DNA from: Cupriavidus sp. WKF15
GTDB taxonomy: Bacteria > Pseudomonadota > Gammaproteobacteria > Burkholderiales > Burkholderiaceae
Length of the DNA: 64,000 nt
Direction of reading: 5' to 3'
NCBI RefSeq assembly: GCF_029278605.1
Contig: NZ_CP119572.1
Coordinates: forward strand, 1,054,001-1,118,000
Notes under the pieces: model-generated
Told to the model about the DNA's origin: nothing
The model's input: the letters and a program-made list of their open reading frames with translations, nothing else
The model's database searches: none
Shown here: positions 1-10,635 of the stretch, piece by piece
How positions within the stretch are numbered: position 1 is the stretch's first letter
Layout: the number at the start of each line of letters is the position of its first letter
Program-made: the position numbers and the translations under genes

Positions 1-35
1 GGCTACCGGTATTCAAATTCTGGGATAGCACTTCG

Positions 36-965
36 ATGAAATTTGCTTTCGTATTTCCTGGCCAGGGCTCGCAATCGGTCGGCATGCTCAATGCGTTCGC
101 CGATAACGCGGTGGTGCGTGCGACCCTGGAGGAAGCCTCGACCGCCCTGGGTCAGGACATCGGCCGCATGATCGCCGAAGGTCCGGCTGAAGAACTGAAC
201 CTGACCACGAACACGCAGCCGGTCATGCTGACGGCCGCCGTGGCGATTTACCGCGCCTGGCTCGACGCCGGTGGCCCGGTGCCTGCCCTGGTGGCCGGGC
301 ACAGCCTGGGCGAGTACTCGGCGTTGGTGGCGGCAGGCGTGATCCCGTTTGCGGATGCCGTGCCCCTGGTGCGCTTCCGCGCGCAGGCCATGCAGGAGGC
401 CGTGCCGGTTGGCGAGGGTGGTATGGCTGCCATCCTGGGCCTGTCGGACGATGACGTGCGCGCGGCGTGCGCCGAAGCATCGGTCGCCGGCGTGGTCGAG
501 GCCGTCAATTTCAACGCGCCGTCGCAGGTCGTGATTGCCGGCAGCAAGGCAGGCGTCGAGAAGGCGTGCGAAGTCGCCAAGGCCAAGGGCGCCAAGCGTG
601 CGCTGCCGCTGCCTGTGTCGGCACCGTTCCATTCGTCGCTGCTCAAGCCGGCGTCGGACCGCCTGCGTGAGCGCATGGCCGGCCTGACGTTCTCGGCCCC
701 TGCCATTCCGCTGGTCAACAACGTGGATGTCGCCATCGTCAACGATCCGGACGCCATCAAGGACGCGCTGGTGCGCCAGGCCGCCGCGCCGGTGCGCTGG
801 GTGGAATGCGTGCAGAAGATGGCCGCCGAAGGCGTCACGCACGTGATCGAATGCGGTCCGGGCAAGGTGCTGGCTGGCATGACCAAGCGCATCGACGGCA
901 ACCTGGTTGGCGGCGCGATCTTCGATCCTGCCTCGCTGCAGGAAACCCTGGCGCTGCTGAAGTAA
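36..965 (+). CDS. fabD: Malonyl-CoA:ACP transacylase FabD
   Basis: Transfers malonyl from CoA to acyl carrier protein, supplying the extender unit for type II fatty acid synthesis in the cytosol. The 309-residue length is normal. The N-terminal FPGQGSQ motif (residues 7-13), the nucleophile elbow GHSLG with Ser90, the conserved Arg near 115 (FRAQ) and the catalytic His199 (APFHS) are all visible. It starts with ATG about 9 bases after a GGGA sequence. It is the first gene of a fab cluster: fabG starts 25 bases downstream and acpP and fabF follow. The 35 bases before it show no recognisable gene end, although fabH is the expected upstream neighbour in this lineage. Identification is secure. 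Confidence 0.97.
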   Translation: MKFAFVFPGQGSQSVGMLNAFADNAVVRATLEEASTALGQDIGRMIAEGPAEELNLTTNTQPVMLTAAVAIYRAWLDAGGPVPALVAGHSLGEYSALVAAGVIPFADAVPLVRFRAQAMQEAVPVGEGGMAAILGLSDDDVRAACAEASVAGVVEAVNFNAPSQVVIAGSKAGVEKACEVAKAKGAKRALPLPVSAPFHSSLLKPASDRLRERMAGLTFSAPAIPLVNNVDVAIVNDPDAIKDALVRQAAAPVRWVECVQKMAAEGVTHVIECGPGKVLAGMTKRIDGNLVGGAIFDPASLQETLALLK

Positions 966-990
966 GCGATCGCAAGAAAGGACAATTCGC

Positions 991-1740
991 ATGACCAAAC
1001 TCCTCGACAACCAGATCGCGCTCGTCACTGGCGCCTCGCGTGGCATCGGCCGCGCCATCGCGCTGGAGCTGGCCCGCCAGGGTGCCACTGTGATCGGCAC
1101 CGCCACCAGCGAGTCTGGTGCTGCGGGCATCACCGAATACCTTGGCGCCGAAGGACTGAAGGGCAAGGGCGCGGTGCTGAATGTGAATGACGCTGCCGCC
1201 TGCGATGCCCTGATCGACGAGATCGTGAAGGGCCACGGCGGCATCAGCGTGCTGGTCAACAATGCCGGTATCACGCAGGACCAGCTCGCCATGCGCATGA
1301 AGGACGAGGACTGGCTGGCGGTCATCCAGACCAACCTGACCTCGGTTTTCCGCCTGTCGCGCGCAGTGCTGCGCCCGATGATGAAGGCGCGCCAGGGCCG
1401 CATCATCAATATCACTTCGGTAGTGGGCTCCGTGGGCAACCCGGGCCAGATGAACTACTCGGCTGCCAAGGCAGGCGTGGCGGGCATGACCCGGTCGTTG
1501 GCCGCCGAAATCGGCAGCCGAAACGTGACGGTCAATTGCGTCGCGCCGGGCTTTATCGATACCGACATGACCAAGGCGCTGTCCGAAGAGCAGCATGCTT
1601 CGCTCAAGCAGCAGATTCCGCTCGGCCGCCTGGGGCAGCCGGAAGATATCGCCAATGCGGTGGCCTTCCTGGCGGGTCCGCAGGCGGCCTATATCACCGG
1701 CACCACGCTGCATGTGAACGGCGGCATGTACATGAATTAA
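991..1740 (+). CDS. fabG: 3-oxoacyl-ACP reductase FabG
   Basis: NADPH-dependent short-chain dehydrogenase/reductase that reduces 3-oxoacyl-ACP in the first reductive step of fatty acid elongation. The Rossmann motif TGASRGIG is at residues 13-20, NNAG at 90-93, and the catalytic Ser143, Tyr156 and Lys160 lie in the usual NYSAAK context. At 249 residues it is full length. An AAAGGA ribosome-binding sequence lies about 9 bases before the ATG. Position between fabD and acpP makes it the primary FabG rather than one of the many paralogous dehydrogenases. The following 169 bases contain no gene and carry the acpP promoter. Confidence 0.97.
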   Translation: MTKLLDNQIALVTGASRGIGRAIALELARQGATVIGTATSESGAAGITEYLGAEGLKGKGAVLNVNDAAACDALIDEIVKGHGGISVLVNNAGITQDQLAMRMKDEDWLAVIQTNLTSVFRLSRAVLRPMMKARQGRIINITSVVGSVGNPGQMNYSAAKAGVAGMTRSLAAEIGSRNVTVNCVAPGFIDTDMTKALSEEQHASLKQQIPLGRLGQPEDIANAVAFLAGPQAAYITGTTLHVNGGMYMN

Positions 1741-1864
1741 TGGATTTTTGGGCGGCTTTTTCGGAGAAGAAGAAGGAAGAAGCTGCCTGAAGTAGTAGTT
1801 TTCCGAACCAATCGGGCGCGATCCTTGCAAAGCTTGGCAGGCGGCATTTCTGACGCCTCAAACC

Positions 1865-1873
1865 TGCTAAAAT
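1865..1873 (+). promoter_or_regulatory. Extended -10 promoter candidate for acpP
   Basis: TGCTAAAAT about 37 bases before the acpP start matches the extended -10 form TGnTATAAT with one difference in the hexamer. No good -35 hexamer is present at 17 bases, as is usual for extended -10 promoters. A separate acpP promoter is expected because ACP is needed in much larger amounts than the flanking enzymes. Inferred from sequence only. Confidence 0.5.
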
Positions 1874-1909
1874 GCGCCCACTTTTTGTCGAACTTCCCTG
1901 GAGGGTTAC

Positions 1910-2149
1910 ATGGACAATATCGAACAACGCGTCAAGAAAATCGTGGCAGAACAGCTTGGCGTGGCCGAGGCAGACATCAAGAACGAATCGTCGTTCGTGA
2001 ACGATCTCGGTGCGGACTCGCTCGACACGGTTGAACTCGTGATGGCGTTGGAAGATGAATTCGGCATGGAAATTCCTGATGAGGAAGCCGAGAAGATCAC
2101 GACCGTGCAGCAGGCTATCGACTACGCCACCGCGCACGTCAAGGCCTGA
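1910..2149 (+). CDS. acpP: Acyl carrier protein
   Basis: Small acidic carrier of growing acyl chains in fatty acid synthesis, modified with 4'-phosphopantetheine. The 79-residue protein has the DSLD motif with the modified Ser37, and the family's high Glu/Asp content. A strong GGAGGG ribosome-binding site lies 5 bases before the ATG. The modifying enzyme AcpS is encoded further down in the same orientation (15398-15820). FabD, FabG and FabF in this cluster all act on it. No anomaly. Confidence 0.98.
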
Positions 2150-2170
2150 GCCAGTCGTATCTGAATTCCG

Positions 2171-2228
2171 AGCCACAGAAGGCGGGTGGGCGCACCATTG
2201 CGGTGGCGCCTTGCTGTTTTCTGTGGCT
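2171..2228 (+). promoter_or_regulatory. Long stem-loop between acpP and fabF
   Basis: The arms AGCCACAGAA (2171-2180) and TTCTGTGGCT (2219-2228) are perfectly complementary over 10 bp. Inside them GGCGCACC and GGTGGCGCC form a second, nearly perfect stem. There is no clean T-tract after it, so it may act as a partial terminator, an RNA-stability element for acpP mRNA or an attenuator, rather than a full stop. fabF starts 116 bases later. Function is inferred. Confidence 0.45.
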
Positions 2229-2344
2229 TTCGTCTGTTCGAAGACGCAGAATCAAGAAGCGCGCTGCGCGGCGCTGACCTGCTGGTCAGAGTTGCCGCCA
2301 GCATTTGTTTCTGATCCTGCATCACGCACCCGTAGGAAATCATA

Positions 2345-3577
2345 GTGAGCCGTCGTCGCGTCGTTGTCACTGGGCTTGGCCTTGTGTCTCCGGTCGGAAA
2401 CACGGTTGCCGAAGGCTGGGCCAACCTGGTTGCCGGCAAGTCCGGCATCGCCACCGTCACCAAGTTCGATCATTCCGCGCTTTCCGTGCACTTTGCCGGT
2501 GAAGTGAAGGGCTTCAATGCCGAGGATTACATCCCCGCCAAGGAAGCCCGCAATATGGATACCTTCATCCACTTCGGCATCGCGGCCGGCGCACAGGCGC
2601 TGAAGGATAGCGGCCTGGAAGTGACCGAGGCCAACGCCGAGCGCGTCGGCGTGCTGGTGGGCTCGGGCATTGGTGGCCTGCCGATGATCGAGGACACGCA
2701 TGCCACGCTGACCGAGCGGGGTCCGCGCCGCATCTCGCCGTTCTTCGTGCCGGGCTCGATCATCAATATGATCTCGGGTCACCTGTCGATCATGCACGGG
2801 CTGAAGGGTCCGAACCTCGCCGTGGTGACGGCGTGCACGACCGGCCTGCACAGCATCGGCCTGGCCGCCCGCCTGATTCAGGCCGGCGATGCCGACGCCA
2901 TGCTGGCTGGCGGCGCCGAGTCGACGGTGTCGCCGCTGGGCATTGGCGGCTTCGCTGCCGCGCGAGCCCTGTCGACGCGCAACGACGATCCGGCTGCGGC
3001 TTCGCGTCCGTGGGACAAGGATCGCGACGGCTTCGTGCTGGGCGAGGGCGCTGGCGTCATGATGCTGGAAGAGTACGAATCGGCTAAGGCGCGCGGTGCG
3101 CGTATCTATGCCGAACTCGTGGGCTTCGGCATGAGCGGAGACGCTTTCCACATGACCGCGCCGAACATGGACGGCCCGCGCCGCTGCATGGTCAACGCGC
3201 TCCGGGATGCCGGCATCAATGCGGACCAGGTCCAGTACCTGAACGCGCACGGCACGTCGACCCCGCTTGGCGACAAGAACGAATCCGACGCCATCAAGGC
3301 GGCCTTTGGCGACCAAGCCTACAAGATGGTTGTGAATTCGACCAAGTCGATGACCGGCCACCTGTTGGGCGGCGCCGGCGGCCTGGAATCGGTCTTTACC
3401 GTGCTGGCCCTGCATCATCAGGTGTCGCCGCCGACCATCAACATCGATAACCAGGATCCGGAATGCGACCTGGATTACGTGGCCAACACGGCACGTGAAA
3501 TGAAGATCGATGTAGCCGTGAAGAACAACTTCGGCTTCGGTGGCACCAACGGCACGCTTGTCTTCCGCCGCGCCTGA
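2345..3577 (+). CDS. fabF: 3-oxoacyl-ACP synthase II FabF
   Basis: Condenses malonyl-ACP with acyl-ACP to elongate fatty acids; in this family it is also responsible for temperature-dependent making of cis-vaccenate. Thiolase fold of 410 residues with the catalytic triad visible: Cys164 (TACTTG), His302 ([11 protein letters not shown]) and His339 (MTGHLLG). The start is GTG; the reading frame begins at the conserved SRRRVVVTG segment and no better ATG exists. Ends just before a small membrane-protein gene whose start overlaps or abuts it. Confidence 0.97.
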   Translation: MSRRRVVVTGLGLVSPVGNTVAEGWANLVAGKSGIATVTKFDHSALSVHFAGEVKGFNAEDYIPAKEARNMDTFIHFGIAAGAQALKDSGLEVTEANAERVGVLVGSGIGGLPMIEDTHATLTERGPRRISPFFVPGSIINMISGHLSIMHGLKGPNLAVVTACTTGLHSIGLAARLIQAGDADAMLAGGAESTVSPLGIGGFAAARALSTRNDDPAAASRPWDKDRDGFVLGEGAGVMMLEEYESAKARGARIYAELVGFGMSGDAFHMTAPNMDGPRRCMVNALRDAGINADQVQYLNAHGTSTPLGDKNESDAIKAAFGDQAYKMVVNSTKSMTGHLLGGAGGLESVFTVLALHHQVSPPTINIDNQDPECDLDYVANTAREMKIDVAVKNNFGFGGTNGTLVFRRA

Positions 3578-3581
3578 TCCG

Positions 3582-4100
3582 GTGCTACGGAAGCGCCTCG
3601 CCGGCCTTCGACCTGGCGGGCTCACTCGCTTGCAGTGGGCCTTGCTTGTTTTTTGGGCCGGCGAGGCAGTTGCACTGAGCCTGATGGCACGGCTGTGCCT
3701 GGGCGAGCCAGGCCGCTACGGGCCGGGCGGCGTTTTCTCCCTCTTGATTTGTGTGGCGTGGCTGGGCGCGCTCGTCCTGCTGATCCGGGCTTCGCGCGGC
3801 TGGTGGTCATGGACCGGGCAGTCATGTTCCGCAGTATTGCCGTCGCCACAGCGGTACGGCATGCCCCGCGTCGTAGTGCGCAGGCCCGGTGCCGGTAGCG
3901 AAACCGCCATCGTGACGGGCAGCTGGAATATCGGCGGCATTCTTTTGCTGTGCCTGGCATACGGCCCCGGCAGACGCCGCGGGCTGCTGGTATTGCCTTT
4001 TCAGGCGCGCTCGTCGCGTGTGGTGCGCATGGCCAGGCTGGCGTTGGCGAGTGCGCGAGCGGTGCAGCCTGCGCAAAGTGATCGGGAACGTTATTGTTAG
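3582..4100 (+). CDS. Small basic membrane protein, possibly YgfX/CptA-like
   Basis: Not securely recognised. The 172-residue product (from GTG at 3582; an upstream ATG at 3540 overlaps fabF) has a short basic N-terminus, two closely spaced hydrophobic segments at about residues 15-35 and 43-65, and a soluble basic C-terminal half ending in a run rich in Arg. This layout resembles the YgfX/CptA (PF07254) family of inner-membrane proteins, which in other proteobacteria sits near envelope or stress genes. Here it lies between fabF and rpoE. The family call is a weak inference from topology and a GSW...LLL...RR pattern; it could equally be an unrelated orphan. Confidence 0.6.
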   Translation: MLRKRLAGLRPGGLTRLQWALLVFWAGEAVALSLMARLCLGEPGRYGPGGVFSLLICVAWLGALVLLIRASRGWWSWTGQSCSAVLPSPQRYGMPRVVVRRPGAGSETAIVTGSWNIGGILLLCLAYGPGRRRGLLVLPFQARSSRVVRMARLALASARAVQPAQSDRERYC

Positions 4101-4111
4101 GCAGCGGTCAC
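4085..4111 (+). promoter_or_regulatory. Candidate sigma-E-type promoter before rpoE
   Basis: GGAAC at 4085-4089 and GTCAC at 4107-4111 are separated by 17 bases. This equals the GGAACTT-N15-GTC geometry of RpoE-dependent promoters, but the TT after GGAAC and the second half of the -10 do not match. It lies about 100 bases before rpoE, where an autoregulated promoter is expected in this family. Inference only. Confidence 0.3.
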
Positions 4112-4211
4112 AGGATGCACTTTGAAGCACCGGACGCTCGGTGGTTCGTAGGTAAAATACAACGTTCGTCGTGACGACCAAACCAAGAGATACACTGCAG
4201 GTGAGCCATAC

Positions 4212-4811
4212 GTGAGCGAACGCGAAGCCGATCAGCTCCTAGTTGAACGCGTCCAGCAGGGCGACAAGCGGGCCTTTGAGCTGCTGGTGGCAAAGTACCA
4301 CCGGAAGATCATCCGCCTGATTTCGCGCCTCGTGAGGGATCCCGCCGAGGTCGAGGATGTGGCGCAGGATGCCTTCATCAAGGCGTACCGTGCCTTGCCC
4401 CAGTTCCGCGGAGAATCCGCCTTCTACACGTGGCTGTACCGGATCGCCGTGAACACGGCGAAGAACTACCTGGCTATCCAGGGCCGGCGGCCCGAGGCGT
4501 CCAGCGACATCGATACGGAAGAGGCTGAAACTTTTGCGGACGGTGAGCAACTAAGGGATATCAATACGCCGGAGTCGATGCTTCACACGCGCCAGGTTGC
4601 CGAGACGGTGAACCGCGCCATGGAGGCACTACCGGAAGAATTGCGTACCGCCATCACCCTGCGCGAGATCGAAGGCCTCAGCTATGAGGAAATCGCCGAG
4701 GCGATGGGTTGCCCGATCGGGACGGTGCGGTCGCGCATCTTCCGTGCGCGCGAGGCGATTGCCGAGAAATTGCGCCCGCTGCTGGGAACGGCAGAGGGCA
4801 AGCGATGGTAG
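4212..4811 (+). CDS. rpoE: Extracytoplasmic stress sigma factor RpoE (sigma-E/AlgU)
   Basis: ECF sigma factor directing RNA polymerase to envelope-stress promoters. Region 2 (about residues 25-90) contains the RDPAEVEDVAQDAF and TWLYRIAVNTAKNYL blocks. Region 4 (about 135-185) contains LREIEGLSYEEIAEAMGCPIGTVRSR, the helix-turn-helix for -35 recognition. The 199-residue length fits RpoE/AlgU. Start is GTG. It is followed by its anti-sigma factor gene rseA, then rseB and mucD, the classical order. Probably autoregulated and held inactive by RseA at the membrane. Confidence 0.95.
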   Translation: MSEREADQLLVERVQQGDKRAFELLVAKYHRKIIRLISRLVRDPAEVEDVAQDAFIKAYRALPQFRGESAFYTWLYRIAVNTAKNYLAIQGRRPEASSDIDTEEAETFADGEQLRDINTPESMLHTRQVAETVNRAMEALPEELRTAITLREIEGLSYEEIAEAMGCPIGTVRSRIFRAREAIAEKLRPLLGTAEGKRW

Positions 4812-4921
4812 TGAGAAGAATGTCGTGCGGCCAGCGTTGCAGCCTGTTCCTGCATCGATAAGCGACAGCAAGTGACGGGATTATCGGTGTTCAATGGAAT
4901 TGGAATGTCTTGGGGTGGGAA

Positions 4922-5554
4922 ATGGGTCAGGCTCATAAGCAGTCGGTTCATGTAGTCGAAGCGGCGGAGCAGATCTCCGTCCTGATGGATGGCGAGCTGT
5001 CGCCGCATGAGGTCGATGCCGTGGTGGCGCTCGCCAAGAGCGAAACCGGCATGGCGAACTGGACGGTGTTCCAGATGATCGGCGATACGCTGCGCTCGGA
5101 AGAACTGAGTCATGCGGGTTCGACCGACGATTTCCTTGCCCGCTTCTCCTCGCGTCTGGACGACGAACCTCATGTGCTAGTGCCGGCTGTGGCCCAGGCC
5201 GCGGGCATACGTCAGCGCCTGTTGGTGCGTCCGTCCTGGGTGCGTCGTGTCATGCCCGGCACGGCCATCGCCGCGGCGGTGGCGGCAGTAAGCTGGGTCG
5301 TGGTGCCGCAACTGCGCGGACCGGCTGACCTGGGCACGCCTGATGCCGTGGTCGCGCGAGCCGACCAGCCTGCGGCCGCCAAGCCCGCGAACCTCGTTAC
5401 CGTCGCGGCGGAAAGCACCCAGATGATCCGCGATCCCCGGCTGGACGAATACCTGCGTGCCCATCGCACCTCGGTCGCAACAGAGGCGTTCGTGCCGACC
5501 ATGCGTACGGTCGCCAACGGCGCCAACTTCTCTCAGGACAATTCGCAGGAATAA
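4922..5554 (+). CDS. rseA: Anti-sigma-E factor RseA (MucA family)
   Basis: Inner-membrane anti-sigma factor that binds RpoE through its cytoplasmic N-terminal domain and is cut by regulated proteolysis under envelope stress. The N-terminal part has the family pattern ISVLMDGELSPHEVDAVV. One membrane segment is visible at about residues 112-130 (PGTAIAAAVAAVSWVVV), leaving a periplasmic C-terminal domain of about 80 residues for RseB binding. I chose ATG at 4922; a TTG four codons upstream (4910) is also possible. The stop codon overlaps the start of rseB (TAATG), so the two are translationally coupled. Confidence 0.9.
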   Translation: MGQAHKQSVHVVEAAEQISVLMDGELSPHEVDAVVALAKSETGMANWTVFQMIGDTLRSEELSHAGSTDDFLARFSSRLDDEPHVLVPAVAQAAGIRQRLLVRPSWVRRVMPGTAIAAAVAAVSWVVVPQLRGPADLGTPDAVVARADQPAAAKPANLVTVAAESTQMIRDPRLDEYLRAHRTSVATEAFVPTMRTVANGANFSQDNSQE

Positions 5555-6642
5555 TGCCGGACATGCACAAAGGATGGTCGCCCGCCAACGTAGCGGGCGC
5601 ACCGAGAATGAGGGCCCTGCGTAGGTCCTTTTTTCTGGCCTTGTGTCTGAGCGCGGCGGCGGCAACGGCCCAGCCCTCGGACAGTTCGCTGAACCGGCGC
5701 GATGCCTCCGCCTGGCTCAGCAAGATTCACCGCGCCGCGCAGCGCGAGAACTATGTTGGCACGCTGATCTACCAGCGCGGCAGCGTGATGCATGCGTCCA
5801 AGATCCAGCACTACAGCGATCTCGTGCACAACGAGTATGAACGCCTGGAAACGCTGGACGGCAAGCCGCGCGAAGTGCTGCGGCAGAATGACGTGGTCCA
5901 CAGCCTGATTCCCGAAGCCAAGCTGGTGGTGGTGGAGAAGCAGGAGGCGAAGGACCGCTTCCCGGCGCTGCTGGCCACCAACAAGAGCGATGTGCTCGAT
6001 CTCTACGACATGCGCAAGCTGCCCGGCGAACGTGTGGCCGGGGTGGAATGCGAGGTGTTTTCGCTGGAGCCGCACGACACGGCACGCTATGCCGTACGCT
6101 TGTGGGCCGAGAAGAATTCGGGCCTGCTGATGCGCGCGCAGACCATCGGCGAAGGCGGCAAGGTGCTGGAGCAGGTTGCCTTTTCGCAGGTCGATATCGG
6201 CGTGCCATCCGACAAGCAGCGCATTCTGGGGGCGATCAAGAATTCCAGCTCCTGGAATCACTATGAGGTCAATTATCAGCCGACCAACGTAGCGGACGAA
6301 GGCTGGAACATCACTGTGCCATTGAAGGGCTTTCAGAAGATCCGCGAAGTGCGCCGTCCGCTCGGCGAACTGCGCGCGCCTGCGCAGGGTAACGGGCGCG
6401 GGCAGGTATTCGAGGTGCTTCAGGTGGTGTACAGCGACGGGCTGACCGGATTGTCAGTGTTCATCGAACCCGTGTCCGAGCAGCGCGTACGCCGTGAAGG
6501 GGTCGCGTCGCTTGGCGCCACGCAGGTTGTGGTGCGCCGTATTTCGGATTACTGGATCACTGTGGTGGGCGAGGTGCCCGCCAGCACGGTACGGCAGTTC
6601 GCGTCGGCCGTGGAATATCGCCCTCCCAAGGCGTTACACTGA
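5554..6642 (+). CDS. rseB: Sigma-E regulatory protein RseB (MucB)
   Basis: Periplasmic protein that shields RseA from proteolysis and senses mislocalised envelope components. An N-terminal signal peptide is visible (RRSFFLALCLSAAAATA, cleaved before QPSD at about residue 40). The mature part has the MucB/RseB pattern, including an N-terminal lipid-binding-like fold around YVGTLIYQRGSVMHASKI and a C-terminal domain with SDGLTGLSVFIEP. The length of 362 residues is somewhat above the usual 318-330, mainly from an extended N-terminus, so an internal start (ATG at residue 19) is possible. The overlap with rseA supports co-translation. Confidence 0.93.
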   Translation: MPDMHKGWSPANVAGAPRMRALRRSFFLALCLSAAAATAQPSDSSLNRRDASAWLSKIHRAAQRENYVGTLIYQRGSVMHASKIQHYSDLVHNEYERLETLDGKPREVLRQNDVVHSLIPEAKLVVVEKQEAKDRFPALLATNKSDVLDLYDMRKLPGERVAGVECEVFSLEPHDTARYAVRLWAEKNSGLLMRAQTIGEGGKVLEQVAFSQVDIGVPSDKQRILGAIKNSSSWNHYEVNYQPTNVADEGWNITVPLKGFQKIREVRRPLGELRAPAQGNGRGQVFEVLQVVYSDGLTGLSVFIEPVSEQRVRREGVASLGATQVVVRRISDYWITVVGEVPASTVRQFASAVEYRPPKALH

Positions 6643-6762
6643 GTGCGTACAAGTGCCGGATGCGGGGCTTCTCTCGCCCTCGCTTCGGCCCGCCTAGTGG
6701 GCGGCTCCCGGCTTCTTGTCCCAATCAGTACCTCATCATTTGCTGAATCCCGGGAGTTGTCG

Positions 6763-8265
6763 ATGACGTTCAGATCCCCAGCCCTGGCGCGTGCCGTGGT
6801 CATGGCTGCCATGTTGATTCTCGGCCCGGCCGTTGCCGAAGTGGGCCACGCCCAGGCCGCGGCTTCCAACTACAACCTGCCCGACTTCACCGACCTTGTG
6901 GAAAAGGCCAGCCCGGCCGTGGTCAATATCCGGACCACCGAACGCGTGCGCTCGCGCGGCGGCCAGGGCAGTGAAGACGATGAGATGGCCGAGTTCTTCC
7001 GGCGCTTCTTTGGCGTTCCGATGCCAGGTGCCCCGGCGCCGGGCGCGCCACGGCGCGGCCAGCCGCCGCAGGGTCAGCCGCCGCAGGGCGAGGAGCAGAG
7101 CCGCGGTGTCGGTTCAGGCTTCATCATCAGCCAGGACGGCTACGTGATGACCAATGCTCACGTGGTGGCGGATGCGGAAACCATTTACGTCACGCTGCCC
7201 GACAAGCGCGAATTCAAGGCCAAGCTGATCGGCGCCGACAAGCGCACGGACGTCGCACTGCTCAAGATCGATGCGACGGGTCTGCCTCGGCTGGTACTGG
7301 GAGACTCCGACAAGGTTCGCGCGGGCGAGTGGGTACTTGCGATCGGGTCGCCGTTCGGTCTGGATAACAGCGTGACGGCCGGCATTGTGTCGGCAAAGGG
7401 CCGGGATACCGGCGATTACCTGCCGTTCATCCAGACTGACGTGGCGGTCAACCCCGGCAACTCGGGTGGGCCGCTGATCAATCTGCGTGGCGAGGTCATT
7501 GGCATCAACTCGCAGATCTACAGCCGCAGCGGCGGCTACATGGGCATTTCGTTCGCCATTCCGATCGACGAGGCGATGCGCGTCACCGAACAGCTGAAGC
7601 TCTCGGGTCGCGTCACGCGCGGGCGGATTGCCGTGGCGATCGGCGATGTGACCAAGGAGGTGGCTGATTCGCTTGGCCTCGGCCGTGCGCGCGGCGCGCT
7701 GGTCGGCAGCGTCGAGCCGGGCGGTCCGGCGGAGAAAGCCGGCATCGAGCCGGGCGACATCATCCTGAAGTTCAACGGCCGCGAGATCGAAAAGGCGTCC
7801 GACCTGCCGCGCATGGTCGGCGATACCAAGCCGGGTACGAAGGTGCCGTTGCAGCTGTGGCGCAAGGGCGCTACGCGCGACGTAACGATCACGGTGACGG
7901 AGCTGGAGCCGGAAACCCGCGCGAAGGCCCGCAGCACGCCGTCGTCCAAGGACGAGAGTATCGCCCAGGCGCCCAAGCCCAATGCGCTGGGGCTGATCGT
8001 CAACGACATTCCGGATGCCCGCCTGAAGGAATTGAAGGTGAAGTCGGGGGTGGAGGTCGAAGTCGCGGATGGCCCGGCCATGCGTGCCGGTATTCGTCCG
8101 GGCGATATCATCCTGCGCCTGGGCGATACCGATGTGACCGGCGCGCGCCAGTTCAACGATCTGGTCAAAGGGCTGGACAAGAATCGTATTGCCGCCGTGT
8201 TCGTGCGCCGTGGCGATGCGACCCAGGTCCTGACGCTGCGTCCGGGAGCCACTGCCGCCCGCTGA
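6763..8265 (+). CDS. mucD: Periplasmic serine protease MucD (DegP/HtrA family)
   Basis: Degrades or refolds misfolded envelope proteins and limits sigma-E signalling. The 500-residue product starts at ATG 6763; the open frame runs 120 bases further upstream but that part has no signal peptide, whereas this start gives a clear one (cleaved near GHA-QAAA). The trypsin-like domain shows the triad His133 (TNAHVV), Asp163 (RTDVALLK) and Ser234 (GNSGGP). A Pro/Gly/Gln-rich low-complexity loop occupies residues 86-112. Two PDZ domains follow (about 260-350 and 400-490). A 120-base gap separates it from rseB, so a separate promoter is possible. Confidence 0.95.
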   Translation: MTFRSPALARAVVMAAMLILGPAVAEVGHAQAAASNYNLPDFTDLVEKASPAVVNIRTTERVRSRGGQGSEDDEMAEFFRRFFGVPMPGAPAPGAPRRGQPPQGQPPQGEEQSRGVGSGFIISQDGYVMTNAHVVADAETIYVTLPDKREFKAKLIGADKRTDVALLKIDATGLPRLVLGDSDKVRAGEWVLAIGSPFGLDNSVTAGIVSAKGRDTGDYLPFIQTDVAVNPGNSGGPLINLRGEVIGINSQIYSRSGGYMGISFAIPIDEAMRVTEQLKLSGRVTRGRIAVAIGDVTKEVADSLGLGRARGALVGSVEPGGPAEKAGIEPGDIILKFNGREIEKASDLPRMVGDTKPGTKVPLQLWRKGATRDVTITVTELEPETRAKARSTPSSKDESIAQAPKPNALGLIVNDIPDARLKELKVKSGVEVEVADGPAMRAGIRPGDIILRLGDTDVTGARQFNDLVKGLDKNRIAAVFVRRGDATQVLTLRPGATAAR

Positions 8266-8274
8266 TCGTCCGAC

Positions 8275-8559
8275 ATGCTGCAGCTCACGTTGTACGGCAG
8301 GACGTATTGCCATCTGTGTGAGGATATGCGGGTCGCGCTGGAGCCGCTCCAGCGCGAATTCCCGTTTATCGTCCACGAAGTGGATGTGGACGCCGATCTG
8401 GAGCTGGAGTCCCGTTTCGGCGAGCGCGTGCCTGTGCTGGTCGCAATGGGACCGGAAGGGCCCCGCGAACTTTGCCACTACTTCCTGGACGCCCTGGCGG
8501 TCCGCACATGGCTTGCGGCACAGGCGTGCGCCGGAACAGCCACATCCGGTCGCGCATAA
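8275..8559 (+). CDS. Glutaredoxin-like thioredoxin-fold protein
   Basis: A 94-residue thioredoxin-fold protein of the glutaredoxin-like (DUF836) type. The redox motif CHLC is at residues 12-15 after the first beta strand (LTLYGRTY), and the cis-proline segment RVPVL follows at about 50. The substrate is unknown. In this lineage such a gene is commonly found between mucD and lepA. It begins 9 bases after the mucD stop and is probably in the same transcript. Membership is seen from the motif; the physiological role is not established. Confidence 0.85.
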   Translation: MLQLTLYGRTYCHLCEDMRVALEPLQREFPFIVHEVDVDADLELESRFGERVPVLVAMGPEGPRELCHYFLDALAVRTWLAAQACAGTATSGRA

Positions 8560-8749
8560 GGGCCCGGCAATTCGCCCATTCACGGCCCGGAAGTCATTGA
8601 AAATCCGGTAAAATTCCAGTTTGGCGCAAAATCCGCGCCCCAAGACCCGCGGCCTTCCCACGGGCGTTCCCTATGAGAGCGCCCGCGGCGGGCCGTTCAC
8701 GAATCCGCTGCTGCCAGGGCGAAGACACTGGCGCTTGCCCGAAGATTAG

Positions 8750-10543
<1,794 letters not shown>

Positions 10544-10635
10544 GCGGCTGCACAGGCAGGAACGGGACCGCGGCGCAAATGGCGCAGTGGCAGAAGAAGA
10601 AGCTGTAGCAGGACATCCAAGAACCAGAAGCCGTC

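Noticed and set aside
1..39. Possible 3' end of fabH before fabD
   Set aside because: A frame ends at 37-39 overlapping the fabD start, but its 12 codons do not resemble the conserved end of FabH; too short to support.
3..1439. Long open frame on the minus strand opposite fabD/fabG
   Set aside because: It is antisense to two secure genes; high GC content produces long open frames on the opposite strand, and its translation shows no domain.
7114..8661. 515-codon minus-strand frame opposite mucD
   Set aside because: Antisense shadow of mucD with His/Arg/Gln-rich translation and no family features.
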